Shown here: positions 54,762 through 62,654 of the stretch, in pieces | How positions within the stretch are numbered: position 1 is the first letter of the stretch | How the letters are laid out: each line of letters begins with the position of its first letter | Assembly (NCBI GenBank): GCA_020636075.1 | Contig: JACJYO010000001.1 | Location: 868,001-932,000, forward strand | Direction of reading: 5' to 3' | Source: Lewinellaceae bacterium | GTDB taxonomy: Bacteria > Bacteroidota > Bacteroidia > Chitinophagales > Saprospiraceae | Length of the DNA: 64,000 bases | Program-made: the position numbers and the translations under genes | Notes under the pieces: generated by a model | Seen by the model: only the letters and a program-made list of their open reading frames with translations | The model's database searches: none | What the model was told of the DNA's origin: nothing

Positions 54762-54793
54762 CAAAGGTAGCCTTGCCGGCAATATTCGCCAAG
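54762..54793 (-). promoter_or_regulatory. Bacteroidota-type promoter for the aspartoacylase gene
   Basis: On the minus strand TTG (54790-54792) and TACCTTTG (54762-54769) are 20 bases apart. The box ends 10 bases before the ATG at 54751, giving a nearly leaderless mRNA. Confidence 0.6.
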
Positions 54794-54800
54794 GTCAAGT

Positions 54801-55310
54801 CTACTTTTTGGCCTTCGCCGCACGAGCGGCGCGTGCCTTAGCCAATATCTCGGCACGTGTCATTTTGGGCTTGCTTGTCGACGCGGCTTTCTTCGCTTTC
54901 GCGGCTGGCTTATCGGCCTTCGCGGCACGGGCAGCTCGCGCTTTTGCCAATACTTCCGCACGCGCCATTTTTGGCTTTTCAACCGATGCTGCTTTCTTCG
55001 CTTTTGCGGCTGGCTTATCGGCCTTCGCGGCACGGGCAGCTCGCGCTTTTGCCAATACTTCCGCTCGCGTCATCTTTGGCTTGTCAACCGATGCTGCTTT
55101 CTTCGCTTTCGCGGCTGGCTTATCGGCCTTCACTGTGCGGGCAGCACGCGCTTTTGCCAATACTTCCGCTCGCGTCATCTTTGGCTTGTCGGACGCTGCT
55201 TTCTTTGCTTTCGCGGCTGGCTTACCAGCCTTCGCGGCACGGGCGGCACGCGCTTTTGCCAATACTTCCGCTCGCGTCATCTTTGGCTTGTCGGACGCTG
55301 CTTTCTTCGG
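54801..55310 (-). repeat. Coding tandem repeat, 102-105 bp unit, about five copies
   Basis: The 3' part of the gene repeats a unit that encodes KPKMTRAEVLAKARAARAAK and a Lys/Ala spacer. Period is 102 or 105 bases and copies are nearly identical at DNA level, so the copy number may vary between strains. Confidence 0.85.
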
Positions 55311-56321
55311 ACGACCCGGACGACGCTTAGGCGTTGTTTCCGTGGCAACAGTCTCCACCTTCTTCGGGCGACCACGACGACCTGTTCCAGGAGTTGCCGT
55401 TGTCGTTCCTGTCTTTTTAGGGCGGCCCGGACGGCGCGTGGGTGCTGCTTCGGTTGCTACAGCTTCCACCTTCTTCGGGCGACCACGACGGCCTGTAGTA
55501 GCTGCTGTACCTGCTTTTTTCGGGCGACCCGGACGGCGCGTGGGTGCTGCTTCAGTTGCAACGGCTTCCACCTTCTTCGGACGCCCTCTTTTGGGTTTGG
55601 CTTCAGCCTTGCCGGCTGCGCGTGCCGCGCGTGCTTTCTCCAGAATTTCCGCGCGCTTCATTTTAGAGTCATCGGAAGCCTCTTTTTTCGGACGACCAGG
55701 TCTACGTTTTTTTTCTGTTTTCTTTTCGGAAGGCTGCTCGGCAACTTTTGCTTCAGGTGCTTTCGATTTTTTGCTTGCTTTTTTCTTTTCGCCTTTATCC
55801 TTTTTGGCAACCAGCGTTATATGTGCCAGATGGTGGGCACTATGCCAGGCATATAGGGCGATTGCCTCGGGAAGCAGCACTACAGCTTGGCGCTCCGGAT
55901 GAAAATAACCGCGCTCCAGGTCTTCCTCTGTAAGCGACTTTAGAAATTCTACCCAACGAGCATGCAAAGCAGTTAGCAAGCGCATTGATTCTTTCACAGA
56001 ACCTTTCGCATCGGCAGTTTCGGCCCATAGGGCTTCTTCATATGGTTTAATTATAGGTGTTGGTTCTGTTGCCGTCAATTTCATTCGTACATATGCATTC
56101 ATATGCGAATCGGCTAAATGGTGAATTACCTGGCGCACACTCCAGCCTCCCGGGCGATATGGAGTATCCAGCGAAGTCTTGGATAATTTACTTACAACTT
56201 TTTTTAAATCCTTAGGCAGGCGGGCAATTACTTTTATATGCTTGCGCGTCATTTTTGGCGAATAGGATTTCCCATATTCAAATTGCCCTATAGGATACCG
56301 CAGTTTATTGATTTTCTTCAT
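54801..56321 (-). CDS. DinB/YfiT-like enzyme domain fused to AT-hooks and histone-like tail
   Basis: A 506-residue protein in three parts. Residues about 1-170 form a DinB/YfiT-like four-helix domain with the metal-type histidines in VIHHLADSHMNAYVRMK and AWHSAHHLAHITLVAK, as in bacillithiol transferase-like proteins. Residues about 195-355 carry seven AT-hook cores (RPGRPKK or RGRPKK), which bind the minor groove of A/T-rich DNA. Residues about 355-506 are five tandem 34-35-residue repeats (KPKMTRAEVLAKARAARAAK, then KPAAKAKKAA), very like histone H1 tails; a sixth degenerate copy lies among the AT-hooks. No cysteine-rich or signal sequence. It likely sits on the chromosome. The fusion is unusual and its reaction is unknown. 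Confidence 0.85.
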   Translation of the reverse strand: MKKINKLRYPIGQFEYGKSYSPKMTRKHIKVIARLPKDLKKVVSKLSKTSLDTPYRPGGWSVRQVIHHLADSHMNAYVRMKLTATEPTPIIKPYEEALWAETADAKGSVKESMRLLTALHARWVEFLKSLTEEDLERGYFHPERQAVVLLPEAIALYAWHSAHHLAHITLVAKKDKGEKKKASKKSKAPEAKVAEQPSEKKTEKKRRPGRPKKEASDDSKMKRAEILEKARAARAAGKAEAKPKRGRPKKVEAVATEAAPTRRPGRPKKAGTAATTGRRGRPKKVEAVATEAAPTRRPGRPKKTGTTTATPGTGRRGRPKKVETVATETTPKRRPGRPKKAASDKPKMTRAEVLAKARAARAAKAGKPAAKAKKAASDKPKMTRAEVLAKARAARTVKADKPAAKAKKAASVDKPKMTRAEVLAKARAARAAKADKPAAKAKKAASVEKPKMARAEVLAKARAARAAKADKPAAKAKKAASTSKPKMTRAEILAKARAARAAKAKK

Positions 56322-56375
56322 TTTTTATAGAATTAAGAGATGTTTATATTGTCATAATTTTTATAGAAAGAAACC

Positions 56376-56981
56376 TTAGTTTTGATTTTTCCAATACCAT
56401 AGATATCGACAGGCAACAGTTCTGTAAGGACGCCAGGATTCTGCTATTTCAGTCATCTCCCGAAGTAAATCCTTACCGGAAGTATTTAAATTATACAAAC
56501 GAAAAATTGCCTGTTGTATGCCAAGATCATCCTTAGGAAAAACATCAGGTCGGCCGAGTGTAAACATCAGGATCATTTCTACTGTCCAGCGACCAACGCC
56601 TTTAATTTTGGTGAGCATTTGAATAATTTCCATGTCATCGTAATGTTCCCATTCGATTGAATCAATATTATTTTCAAGGGCATAAGCGGCTACATTTTGT
56701 AAGTAAGCAGCCTTCTGCCTGGAAAGACCCGCAGCACGCAGTTGGTCGGGATCTGTAACGAGTAGCAATTCGGGACTTGGATAGTTTTCCGGAAATAACA
56801 GACAAAAACGAGTGAAAATTGTTTCGGCCGCTTTGACACTTAATTGTTGGGATACAATAGAATTCAATAAATCAAAATAAACATTTCCGGACGGGGTGAA
56901 TGGCTTAACGGCGGCGTATTGTATTATGTTTTTTAAAATCGAATCTTTATTTAAATGCAAAATTGCAGATTCTAAATCCAT
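56376..56981 (-). CDS. DNA-3-methyladenine glycosylase (AlkA/HhH-GPD type)
   Basis: A 201-residue base-excision repair glycosylase of the helix-hairpin-helix GPD family. The segment YFDLLNSIVSQQLSVKAAETI starts the fold; the hairpin is LTKIKGVGRWTVEMILMF (about 125-142) and the catalytic aspartate is in FPKDDLGIQQA (about 152). It lacks the N-terminal beta domain of E. coli AlkA and has no Fe-S cluster cysteines, like short AlkA proteins of other Bacteroidota. It removes alkylated bases such as 3-methyladenine. It lies 54 bases upstream of the AT-hook gene on the same strand, so the two may be co-expressed. Confidence 0.92.
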   Translation of the reverse strand: MDLESAILHLNKDSILKNIIQYAAVKPFTPSGNVYFDLLNSIVSQQLSVKAAETIFTRFCLLFPENYPSPELLLVTDPDQLRAAGLSRQKAAYLQNVAAYALENNIDSIEWEHYDDMEIIQMLTKIKGVGRWTVEMILMFTLGRPDVFPKDDLGIQQAIFRLYNLNTSGKDLLREMTEIAESWRPYRTVACRYLWYWKNQN

Positions 56982-57030
56982 TTCAACTAAAATTTCTAAA
57001 AAAATCCTGACAGGTCGCCAAATATTGTTC

Positions 57031-57038
57031 CAAAGGTA
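57031..57038 (-). promoter_or_regulatory. -7 box (TACCTTTG) for the glycosylase gene
   Basis: A full TAnnTTTG match on the minus strand, 49 bases before the ATG at 56981. A -33 element is weak, so confidence is limited. Confidence 0.4.
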
Positions 57039-57119
57039 AGTTTTGTTAGTCTAATGTAAAAAGAATAATATTGCTGGGCCAATTCCGGTTTGACAAATTA
57101 ATTATGCCACACGCACACT

Positions 57120-59042
57120 ATGGGGTTTCAAAAAGTTACTACTGCTGATGATCAATCAAAAATGCTGCATTTCGTCCGGCACCTGCTGGATGATGTGCAG
57201 GCATTTGAATATATGCTCGAGAACAATTGGTTTGAATCGGATATAACCCGAATAGGCGCCGAACAGGAGATGTGCCTGGTCCACAACAAAACCTACAAAC
57301 CGGCCACAATCAATATGGAGGTTTTAGCCAAACTGACGGATGCACCCTGGTGTGTAACGGAATTGGCAAAATTCAACCTGGAAACCAATTTGTCGCCACG
57401 GGAATTTTCCGGCTCCTGCCTGCGCGACATGGAGACTGAAAACCTCAACTATCTGGCAAAAATCCAGACCGTTTTAAATGATTTTGACGCCTCTATTGTG
57501 CTTTGCGGCATTTTGCCCACGCTGCGCAAACACGATCTGGATTTGATAAACCTTACCCCAGTCGACCGGTATTATGCATTGATGGCGGCCATTCAAAAGC
57601 ACCTCTTGGGCACAGCGTTTGAACTGCGTGTGGAGGGTGTTGACGAGCTGCTGGTAAAACACGACTCACCGCTTTTGGAAGCATGTAACACCAGCTTTCA
57701 GGTGCACCTGCAGGTCGCTCCGGCCGACTTTGTAAAAATGTACAATATCTCCCAGGCGTTGGCAGGTCCTATGGTCGCGATTGCCGCCAATTCCCCCCTG
57801 GTGTTTGGGCGCCGGCTTTGGGCGGAATCGCGTATTGCCCTGTTCCAGCAAAGCCTCGATACACGCACCACTTCCGACCATATGCGGGAGCGGCTTCCAC
57901 GGGTCAATTTTGGCTCCGGGTGGCTACAGGGCGATATCACACAGATTTATAAAGAAGACATCAGCCGCTTTCGGGTGCTCCTGGCCGGCGAAATTGAAGA
58001 GGAGTCGCTGCAATTGGTCCAGGACGGCAAGGTGCCGAAACTACGCGCCCTGCAAATCCACAATTCGACCGTTTATCGCTGGAACCGGCCATGTTATGGG
58101 ATTTCGCCAAATGGAAAACCACACCTCCGCATAGAAAACCGGGTGTTGCCCGCCGGCCCCACACCTGTAGATGCGGCGGCAAATGCAGCGTTTTGGCTGG
58201 GTGCTATGATTGGTATGCAATTACATTACCCCGACGTTACAAAAAGGATCGAATTTGATGATGTACGCGATAATTTTTTAAAGGCCGCGAAATTTGGTAT
58301 CGACAGTACGTTTAATTGGATTGGGGATAAAAAAATTCATGCCCCGGAATTAATCCTGAAAGAACTAATCCCCCTTGCCAAAGAAGGCCTTAAACATCGA
58401 AAAGTACATAGTGCCGACATAAAAAAATACCTCGGAATTATAGAAGCCCGGACAAAAGCACACAAAACCGGTGCCCGTTGGCAACTGCGGTCTTTCACTG
58501 CCCTGAAACAACAGGTCACCAATGACGAAGCCGTGTCGACGCTTACAGCCGCCATAATTAAAAATCAAAAACAGAACACGCCTGTGCATACCTGGAAAGA
58601 GACTACGCTATCGGACCTGGAAAACTGGCATCCCTCCAAGTTGAAAGTGGAGGAGTTTATGTCGACCGACCTGTTTACGGTACAACGGGACGACCTGGTC
58701 GAACTCGTTGCCGAAATCATGAACTGGCGCCGCATTCGCTATTTGCCAGTGGAAAATCACAAAGGCGAACTGGTCGGCCTGGTTTCCTCCCGAATTCTGC
58801 TGCGCCATTTTGCCCGCGTCAGCAAAACCAATGATGACCGCACCGTTACGGTGAAGGCGATCATGATTGAAAAACCCATAACAGTCAATCCTGACACCAC
58901 GATCATGGAAGCCATGCGTTCCATGCAGGAAAACAAGATTGGCTGCCTCCCTGTGGTTAAAGACAAAGAACTCGTAGGTATCATTACGGAGATGGACTTT
59001 TTGCGCATAACTGCCCGTTTGATGGAACGGGCCGGAGGATAG
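57120..59042 (+). CDS. GCS2-type carboxylate-amine ligase fused to CBS pair
   Basis: A 640-residue fusion. The first 480 residues resemble glutamate-cysteine ligase type 2: IGAEQEMCLV (about 46), ETNLSPREFSGSCL (about 87), a substrate region with SFQVHLQVAPADFV (about 197) and HLRIENRVLPAGPTPVDAAAN (about 337). The C-terminal 130 residues are two CBS motifs (VEEFMSTDLFTVQRDDLVEL, MIEKPITVNPDTTIMEAM, GCLPVVKDKELVGIITEMDF), which bind adenine nucleotides and usually regulate the linked domain. The amine and carboxylate substrates are unknown; it may make glutathione-like or glutamyl compounds. Start at 57120 (ATGGGGTTTC) fits the family. Confidence 0.87.
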   Translation: MGFQKVTTADDQSKMLHFVRHLLDDVQAFEYMLENNWFESDITRIGAEQEMCLVHNKTYKPATINMEVLAKLTDAPWCVTELAKFNLETNLSPREFSGSCLRDMETENLNYLAKIQTVLNDFDASIVLCGILPTLRKHDLDLINLTPVDRYYALMAAIQKHLLGTAFELRVEGVDELLVKHDSPLLEACNTSFQVHLQVAPADFVKMYNISQALAGPMVAIAANSPLVFGRRLWAESRIALFQQSLDTRTTSDHMRERLPRVNFGSGWLQGDITQIYKEDISRFRVLLAGEIEEESLQLVQDGKVPKLRALQIHNSTVYRWNRPCYGISPNGKPHLRIENRVLPAGPTPVDAAANAAFWLGAMIGMQLHYPDVTKRIEFDDVRDNFLKAAKFGIDSTFNWIGDKKIHAPELILKELIPLAKEGLKHRKVHSADIKKYLGIIEARTKAHKTGARWQLRSFTALKQQVTNDEAVSTLTAAIIKNQKQNTPVHTWKETTLSDLENWHPSKLKVEEFMSTDLFTVQRDDLVELVAEIMNWRRIRYLPVENHKGELVGLVSSRILLRHFARVSKTNDDRTVTVKAIMIEKPITVNPDTTIMEAMRSMQENKIGCLPVVKDKELVGIITEMDFLRITARLMERAGG

Positions 59043-59126
59043 CGTGCCGTGGTCTGTTTGTGGACCAAACCCTAGCACGTTTTTTGCATGCCTAAGGAAT
59101 TCCATTTTTTGAATCATGCACAAACT

Positions 59127-60131
59127 ATGCGCAGGTATTTTGTTCTTCTGGGATTTATAACCCTTAGCTTTATCTCCGGTTATCATCGATATAGATCCGC
59201 CCCGGGACATTGGTATATTTTGAATGCAAAAAATGGTACAGCATTCATTCCCGGAAGTGATGCCGGATGTATCGCAATAGGAACTAAACTATATCTGATC
59301 GGGGGCCGGGCGCTGAAACCCATCAATATTTTCGATACCGAAACGCAAACCTGGAGCGAAGGCGCCACGCCTCCCGTTGAATTACACCATTTTCAGCCCG
59401 TCAATTTCCAGGGCTTGATCTATATCATCGGAGCTTTCACCGGAAATTACCCCGATGAGAAACCGGTACCGGTCATATACACGTACAACCCCGACCTGGA
59501 TCGCTGGGCAATCGGGGATTCCATCCCGGCTGCACGGCGCAGGGGCAGTGCCGGCGCCGTAACGTATAACGAACAAATTTATCTTGTTAGTGGCATCCGA
59601 AATGGTCATATCGGCGACCACAAACCCTGGCTGGACTGCTATAACCCTGCTGACGGAAGCTGGACAGTGCTTCCGGATGCCCCCCAGGCACGAGACCACT
59701 TTAAAGCAGTTGCTGTTCAAGATACACTTTACCTGATAGGCGGCCAACGTTCCATGGCCGAGGAGGAAGCCACTCAAAACGCTATTCGGGAAGTGGATGC
59801 ATTTAATCTAAAAATGCTAACCTGGAATACGATCGATGTACCGTTTCCGACACCCCGGGCCGACTGTGCAGCCTTGGTGTTCGGAGACGAAATACTGATT
59901 ATCGGCGGGGAATCCAAATCACAATCCAAAGCGCATTCGGAAGTGGAGGCCTTTAGCACAACAAGCCAAAGATGGCGCTCTTTCCCGCGCATGCGCCGGG
60001 GCAGACACGGTATGTGCGCGGCATCTATCGATGGGAATATCTACGTGCCCGGAGGCTGTGGAAACCGTGGCGGATATCCGGAACTAGAAAGCATGGAAGT
60101 GTTTTACCCCGATTCGGAATCCGGTAAATAA
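59127..60131 (+). CDS. Exported kelch-repeat protein
   Basis: A 334-residue protein with N-terminal signal or anchor (MRRYFVLLGFITLSFISGY). Five to six kelch-type blades follow, with the usual GG/Y/W pattern: LYLIGGRALKPINIFDTETQTW, IYIIGAFTGNYP, YLVSGIRNGHIG, LYLIGGQRSMAEE, EILIIGGESKSQ and IYVPGGCGNRGG. Such a six-bladed propeller binds proteins or sugars; enzyme residues were not recognised. ATG at 59127 is preferred to 59088, which adds a hydrophilic leader. Likely periplasmic or surface located. Confidence 0.85.
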   Translation: MRRYFVLLGFITLSFISGYHRYRSAPGHWYILNAKNGTAFIPGSDAGCIAIGTKLYLIGGRALKPINIFDTETQTWSEGATPPVELHHFQPVNFQGLIYIIGAFTGNYPDEKPVPVIYTYNPDLDRWAIGDSIPAARRRGSAGAVTYNEQIYLVSGIRNGHIGDHKPWLDCYNPADGSWTVLPDAPQARDHFKAVAVQDTLYLIGGQRSMAEEEATQNAIREVDAFNLKMLTWNTIDVPFPTPRADCAALVFGDEILIIGGESKSQSKAHSEVEAFSTTSQRWRSFPRMRRGRHGMCAASIDGNIYVPGGCGNRGGYPELESMEVFYPDSESGK

Positions 60132-60275
60132 AACGGTTTGCCCGACTTAGAACTTGTCCAGGTTTTGATTAAAACCAATTTGAAGCATACCGACGGGCAT
60201 TACATCCCTTACGGAATAAAATGTCCGCCCTCTTTAGAATTGAAGCGTGTTTTGATATTTCTCCTTTGGCAAATG

Positions 60276-61166
60276 AGCCTCGGTAGATTTTTTTTAACAT
60301 CGCGCTGTTCCGTATTCCCCCTGTTGGTTGGCGCCCGCTGTGATTTCACCGTACCTTTGGTCAAAATTTGCAACGTGCAATCTGCTTCACCCTGCTCTTT
60401 TTTTATTTTGACACTTGTGGTCGGCATGTTTTTTTGGACCTGTTCCAAACAGCCGGAGCAACCGCTTATTCCCACCAATGCGGCAGATCAACGCAATTAT
60501 TTTCCCCTGTCGGTTGGTAAATATGTCGAATTCGCCATCGACTCGGTGCTGTATGATTTTGGAGGCAGCGGTGGAACCAGCCGCGACAGTATTCGAACAT
60601 GGGTACGGGAAGAGATTACGGATACGTTCACGGATAATTTGGGTCAACCCTTATTCCGCATCGAACGTTTTGAAAGAAAAAACGACAGCCTACCCTGGCA
60701 ACTGAAACAGGTTTTATCTGCCAGTCTATCCATCGCCCAAGCCATCCGGACCGAAAACAACCTGCGATTTCTGAAACTGGTTTTCCCGTTTTACCGGAAT
60801 ACCAGGTGGGACGGAAACCTGTGGATCGATCCGTACCTGGAAATTGAAGTTGCCGGAGAGCGAATCCGGCCCTTTACCAATTGGCAGTACAAGGTTGATG
60901 CCTTGGACATACCGGCTCAAATTGGGGCATTTGCTTTCGACTCTGTGCTGGTTGTCACCGAAGTGGATCAAACCAATGCCATCGAGCGCCGCTTGTCGCG
61001 CAGTACTTACGCCAAACATATCGGCCTTGTACAGCGCGAGCAATGGATACTGGATTCGCAATATTGCAACCAAATTCCAGCTCCGGCCGACTGCCAAACC
61101 AAACCCTGGATTGAAAAAGCAGAAACCGGATATATCTTGCGGCAAGTACTTACCGGATACAACTGA
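60276..61166 (+). CDS. Unknown lipoprotein
   Basis: A hypothetical lipoprotein of about 230-296 residues. A lipobox-like end (MFFWTC followed by SKQPEQP) lies after a hydrophobic run (FFILTLVVG), so the mature protein begins there, near residue 115 of the longest frame. The start is uncertain: ATG at 60276, or TTG at 60357, which gives a normal-length signal peptide. The mature part is beta-rich (YFPLSVGKYVEFAIDSVLYD, NWQYKVDALDIPAQIG) and has two late cysteines (YCNQIPAPADCQ). No family was recognised. It lies upstream of rimM with a 94-base gap. Confidence 0.65.
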   Translation, partial: SLGRFFLTSRCSVFPLLVGARCDFTVPLVKICNVQSASPCSFFILTLVVGMFFWTCSKQPEQPLIPTNAADQRNYFPLSVGKYVEFAIDSVLYDFGGSGGTSRDSIRTWVREEITDTFTDNLGQPLFRIERFERKNDSLPWQLKQVLSASLSIAQAIRTENNLRFLKLVFPFYRNTRWDGNLWIDPYLEIEVAGERIRPFTNWQYKVDALDIPAQIGAFAFDSVLVVTEVDQTNAIERRLSRSTYAKHIGLVQREQWILDSQYCNQIPAPADCQTKPWIEKAETGYILRQVLTGYN

Positions 61167-61260
61167 AGGCTGATAAAAAGCAATAAACTTACATGTCCAC
61201 TGCCTACAGGTTTATCCTTATGAAACAATAAGACGAAACGCTTCTGGACCATTTTACCCT

Positions 61261-61773
61261 ATGCAATACACACAGATAGGCACCACAAAAAAATCGCATG
61301 GCGTACATGGCGAACTAAAAGTGGACATTGATGAGGCCTACGAAGATGCTTTTCTGGATGCCGACCGCATCTTTCTCGAACTTCGGGGCACCATGCAGCC
61401 ATTTTTCATCGAAAGCATTCGCGGGCAAGCCGACCTGATCGTTCAATTCGACGATGTACGCACGCCAGAGGCAGCGCGGCTCCTGCAAATCCGAGGCATT
61501 TTTTTGCCGACGGAAGAACTTCCGGAAATTATAGAATCCGAACTGGATGGCCCGGAATACGGCCGCATTGCCGGTTACCGCATGATTGATGTGCAAATTG
61601 GAGAAATCGGCACCATTCGCGAAGTTTTGGAAATGCCCCAACAAGAGCTGGCCGCGATTGACTACCAGGGGCGGGAAATTTTGGTTCCGCTCAACCCTCA
61701 ATTTGTACAAAAAGTGGACGACGGCGCCAAACAGGTATTGGTCAATCTCCCGGATGGCCTGCTGGCACTCTGA
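61261..61773 (+). CDS. rimM: Ribosome maturation factor RimM
   Basis: A 170-residue RimM, which helps 30S subunit maturation by binding S19. The N-terminal beta-barrel has IGTTKKSHGVHGELKVDI, and the C-terminal PRC-barrel has GYRMIDVQIGEIGTIREVLEM and ILVPLNPQFVQKVD. It is not flanked by rpsP, trmD or rplS, the usual operon partners; the neighbours are a lipoprotein and small membrane proteins. Length is normal for the family. Confidence 0.92.
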   Translation: MQYTQIGTTKKSHGVHGELKVDIDEAYEDAFLDADRIFLELRGTMQPFFIESIRGQADLIVQFDDVRTPEAARLLQIRGIFLPTEELPEIIESELDGPEYGRIAGYRMIDVQIGEIGTIREVLEMPQQELAAIDYQGREILVPLNPQFVQKVDDGAKQVLVNLPDGLLAL

Positions 61774-61902
61774 TATCGGACTTGTTTAATATTTCCTTAA
61801 GATATTTTTAAAAGGATTTTAAATCCCGGCAAAAACTACAGGCAAAAACGTTGACGTTGATTATTAAACTCCGACTTAAATCATCAGCAAAACGTATCCG
61901 CC

Positions 61903-62103
61903 ATGTACAACAACTTCACTGATCGCAATGCAAGCCGCAGACGCAATACCGCGTTGGTCCTTGCCGTCGGCCTCCACATCGCCCTTGCAGCAGCCTTATA
62001 TTATGCCAGCACGGAAAATAGCGTTAACAACCAATTAACGTCTCCCGCGAATTTGCACAAAAACAGCACTTCCCCACAGCCTAAGGCGGTAAATCTGCCC
62101 TAA
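61903..62103 (+). CDS. Small TonB-N-terminus-like membrane protein 1
   Basis: A 66-residue protein: a basic start (RNASRRRNTALVLAV), one membrane helix (LVLAVGLHIALAAALYYA) and a Ser/Asn/Pro-rich tail of 30 residues. The RRRN-helix start resembles the N terminus of TonB or energy-transducer proteins, but the periplasmic domain is missing. It and the next small gene share the same plan. Function unknown. Confidence 0.6.
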   Translation: MYNNFTDRNASRRRNTALVLAVGLHIALAAALYYASTENSVNNQLTSPANLHKNSTSPQPKAVNLP

Positions 62104-62226
62104 AAACGGCCATTCGCGCCCTGCGAATCGCTGTGCCCCAAAAACTTTTTCTTAACTCTTTTGAGGTATTTTGCAGAATTGGCGCGCTTTTTGGCTAATC
62201 CCAAATCGTACCAAAAATATGTTATC

Positions 62227-62406
62227 ATGCAACGTACCGATTACCCTGCAAAACGCTCAAATTATCCTTTTACCGCATTGCTTATTTTGCTGGTGCACCT
62301 CGGTTTAGGTTACTACATCTACCAACAAGTTACACAGCCCAGCAAAGGCACAGCCGGTACAGAACTGAAAGCAATCCAACAGCAGGACGAACCTGCAATA
62401 CCCTGA
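62227..62406 (+). CDS. Small TonB-N-terminus-like membrane protein 2
   Basis: A 59-residue protein that begins MQRTDYPAKRSNYPFTALL, with one membrane helix (FTALLILLVHLGLGYYIY) and a polar tail ending DEPAIP. Similar plan and size to the gene 124 bases upstream, but only the basic start and the helix with a LxxHLGLGYY/LHIALAAALYY-like end can be aligned. A longer frame from 62161 exists; the ATG at 62227 gives the simpler topology. A terminator follows 26 bases later. Function unknown. Confidence 0.6.
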   Translation: MQRTDYPAKRSNYPFTALLILLVHLGLGYYIYQQVTQPSKGTAGTELKAIQQQDEPAIP

Positions 62407-62431
62407 GTTTTATCTCTTTCCTACTGTGAGC

Positions 62432-62469
62432 CAAAACGGCCCCGCGAAATTCGCGGGGCCGTTTTTTAT
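62432..62469 (+). terminator. Intrinsic terminator
   Basis: AAAACGGCCCCGCGAA and TTCGCGGGGCCGTTTT form a 16-pair stem with a T run on the right; a matching A run on the left allows use in both directions. Confidence 0.9.
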
Positions 62470-62471
62470 TC

Positions 62472-62622
62472 GAGGGTGTCTCATAAGTCCTCACAAGCGC
62501 AGGTAGCTCCTAATTTTCACCACGGAGACACAGAGAATTAAACTCCGTGTTCTCTGTGTCTCCATGGTAAATAAAATATGCTACGGCGGGCATCTCAAAT
62601 TTCTCTCTTTTGAGACACCCTC
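62472..62622. repeat. Composite inverted repeat element, about 150 bp
   Basis: Outer 12-base arms GAGGGTGTCTCA (62472-62483) and TGAGACACCCTC (62611-62622) enclose inner arms ACCACGGAGACACAGAGAA (62519-62537) and TTCTCTGTGTCTCCATGGT (62550-62568, one mismatch). It has no gene. The nested layout is similar to a small miniature element. Confidence 0.7.
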
Positions 62623-62654
62623 TAATAACCGACGAATAACCACCCACTGCCCAC

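Noticed and set aside
54801..55310. Direct repeats considered as a CRISPR array
   Set aside because: The period is 102-105 bases with no spacers, and the units are in frame in a protein-coding gene.
54808..55902. Plus-strand open frame (364 codons), Ala/Phe-rich
   Set aside because: It is the mirror of the Lys/Ala-rich repeats and AT-hooks of the minus-strand gene; repeated codons keep the opposite frame open.
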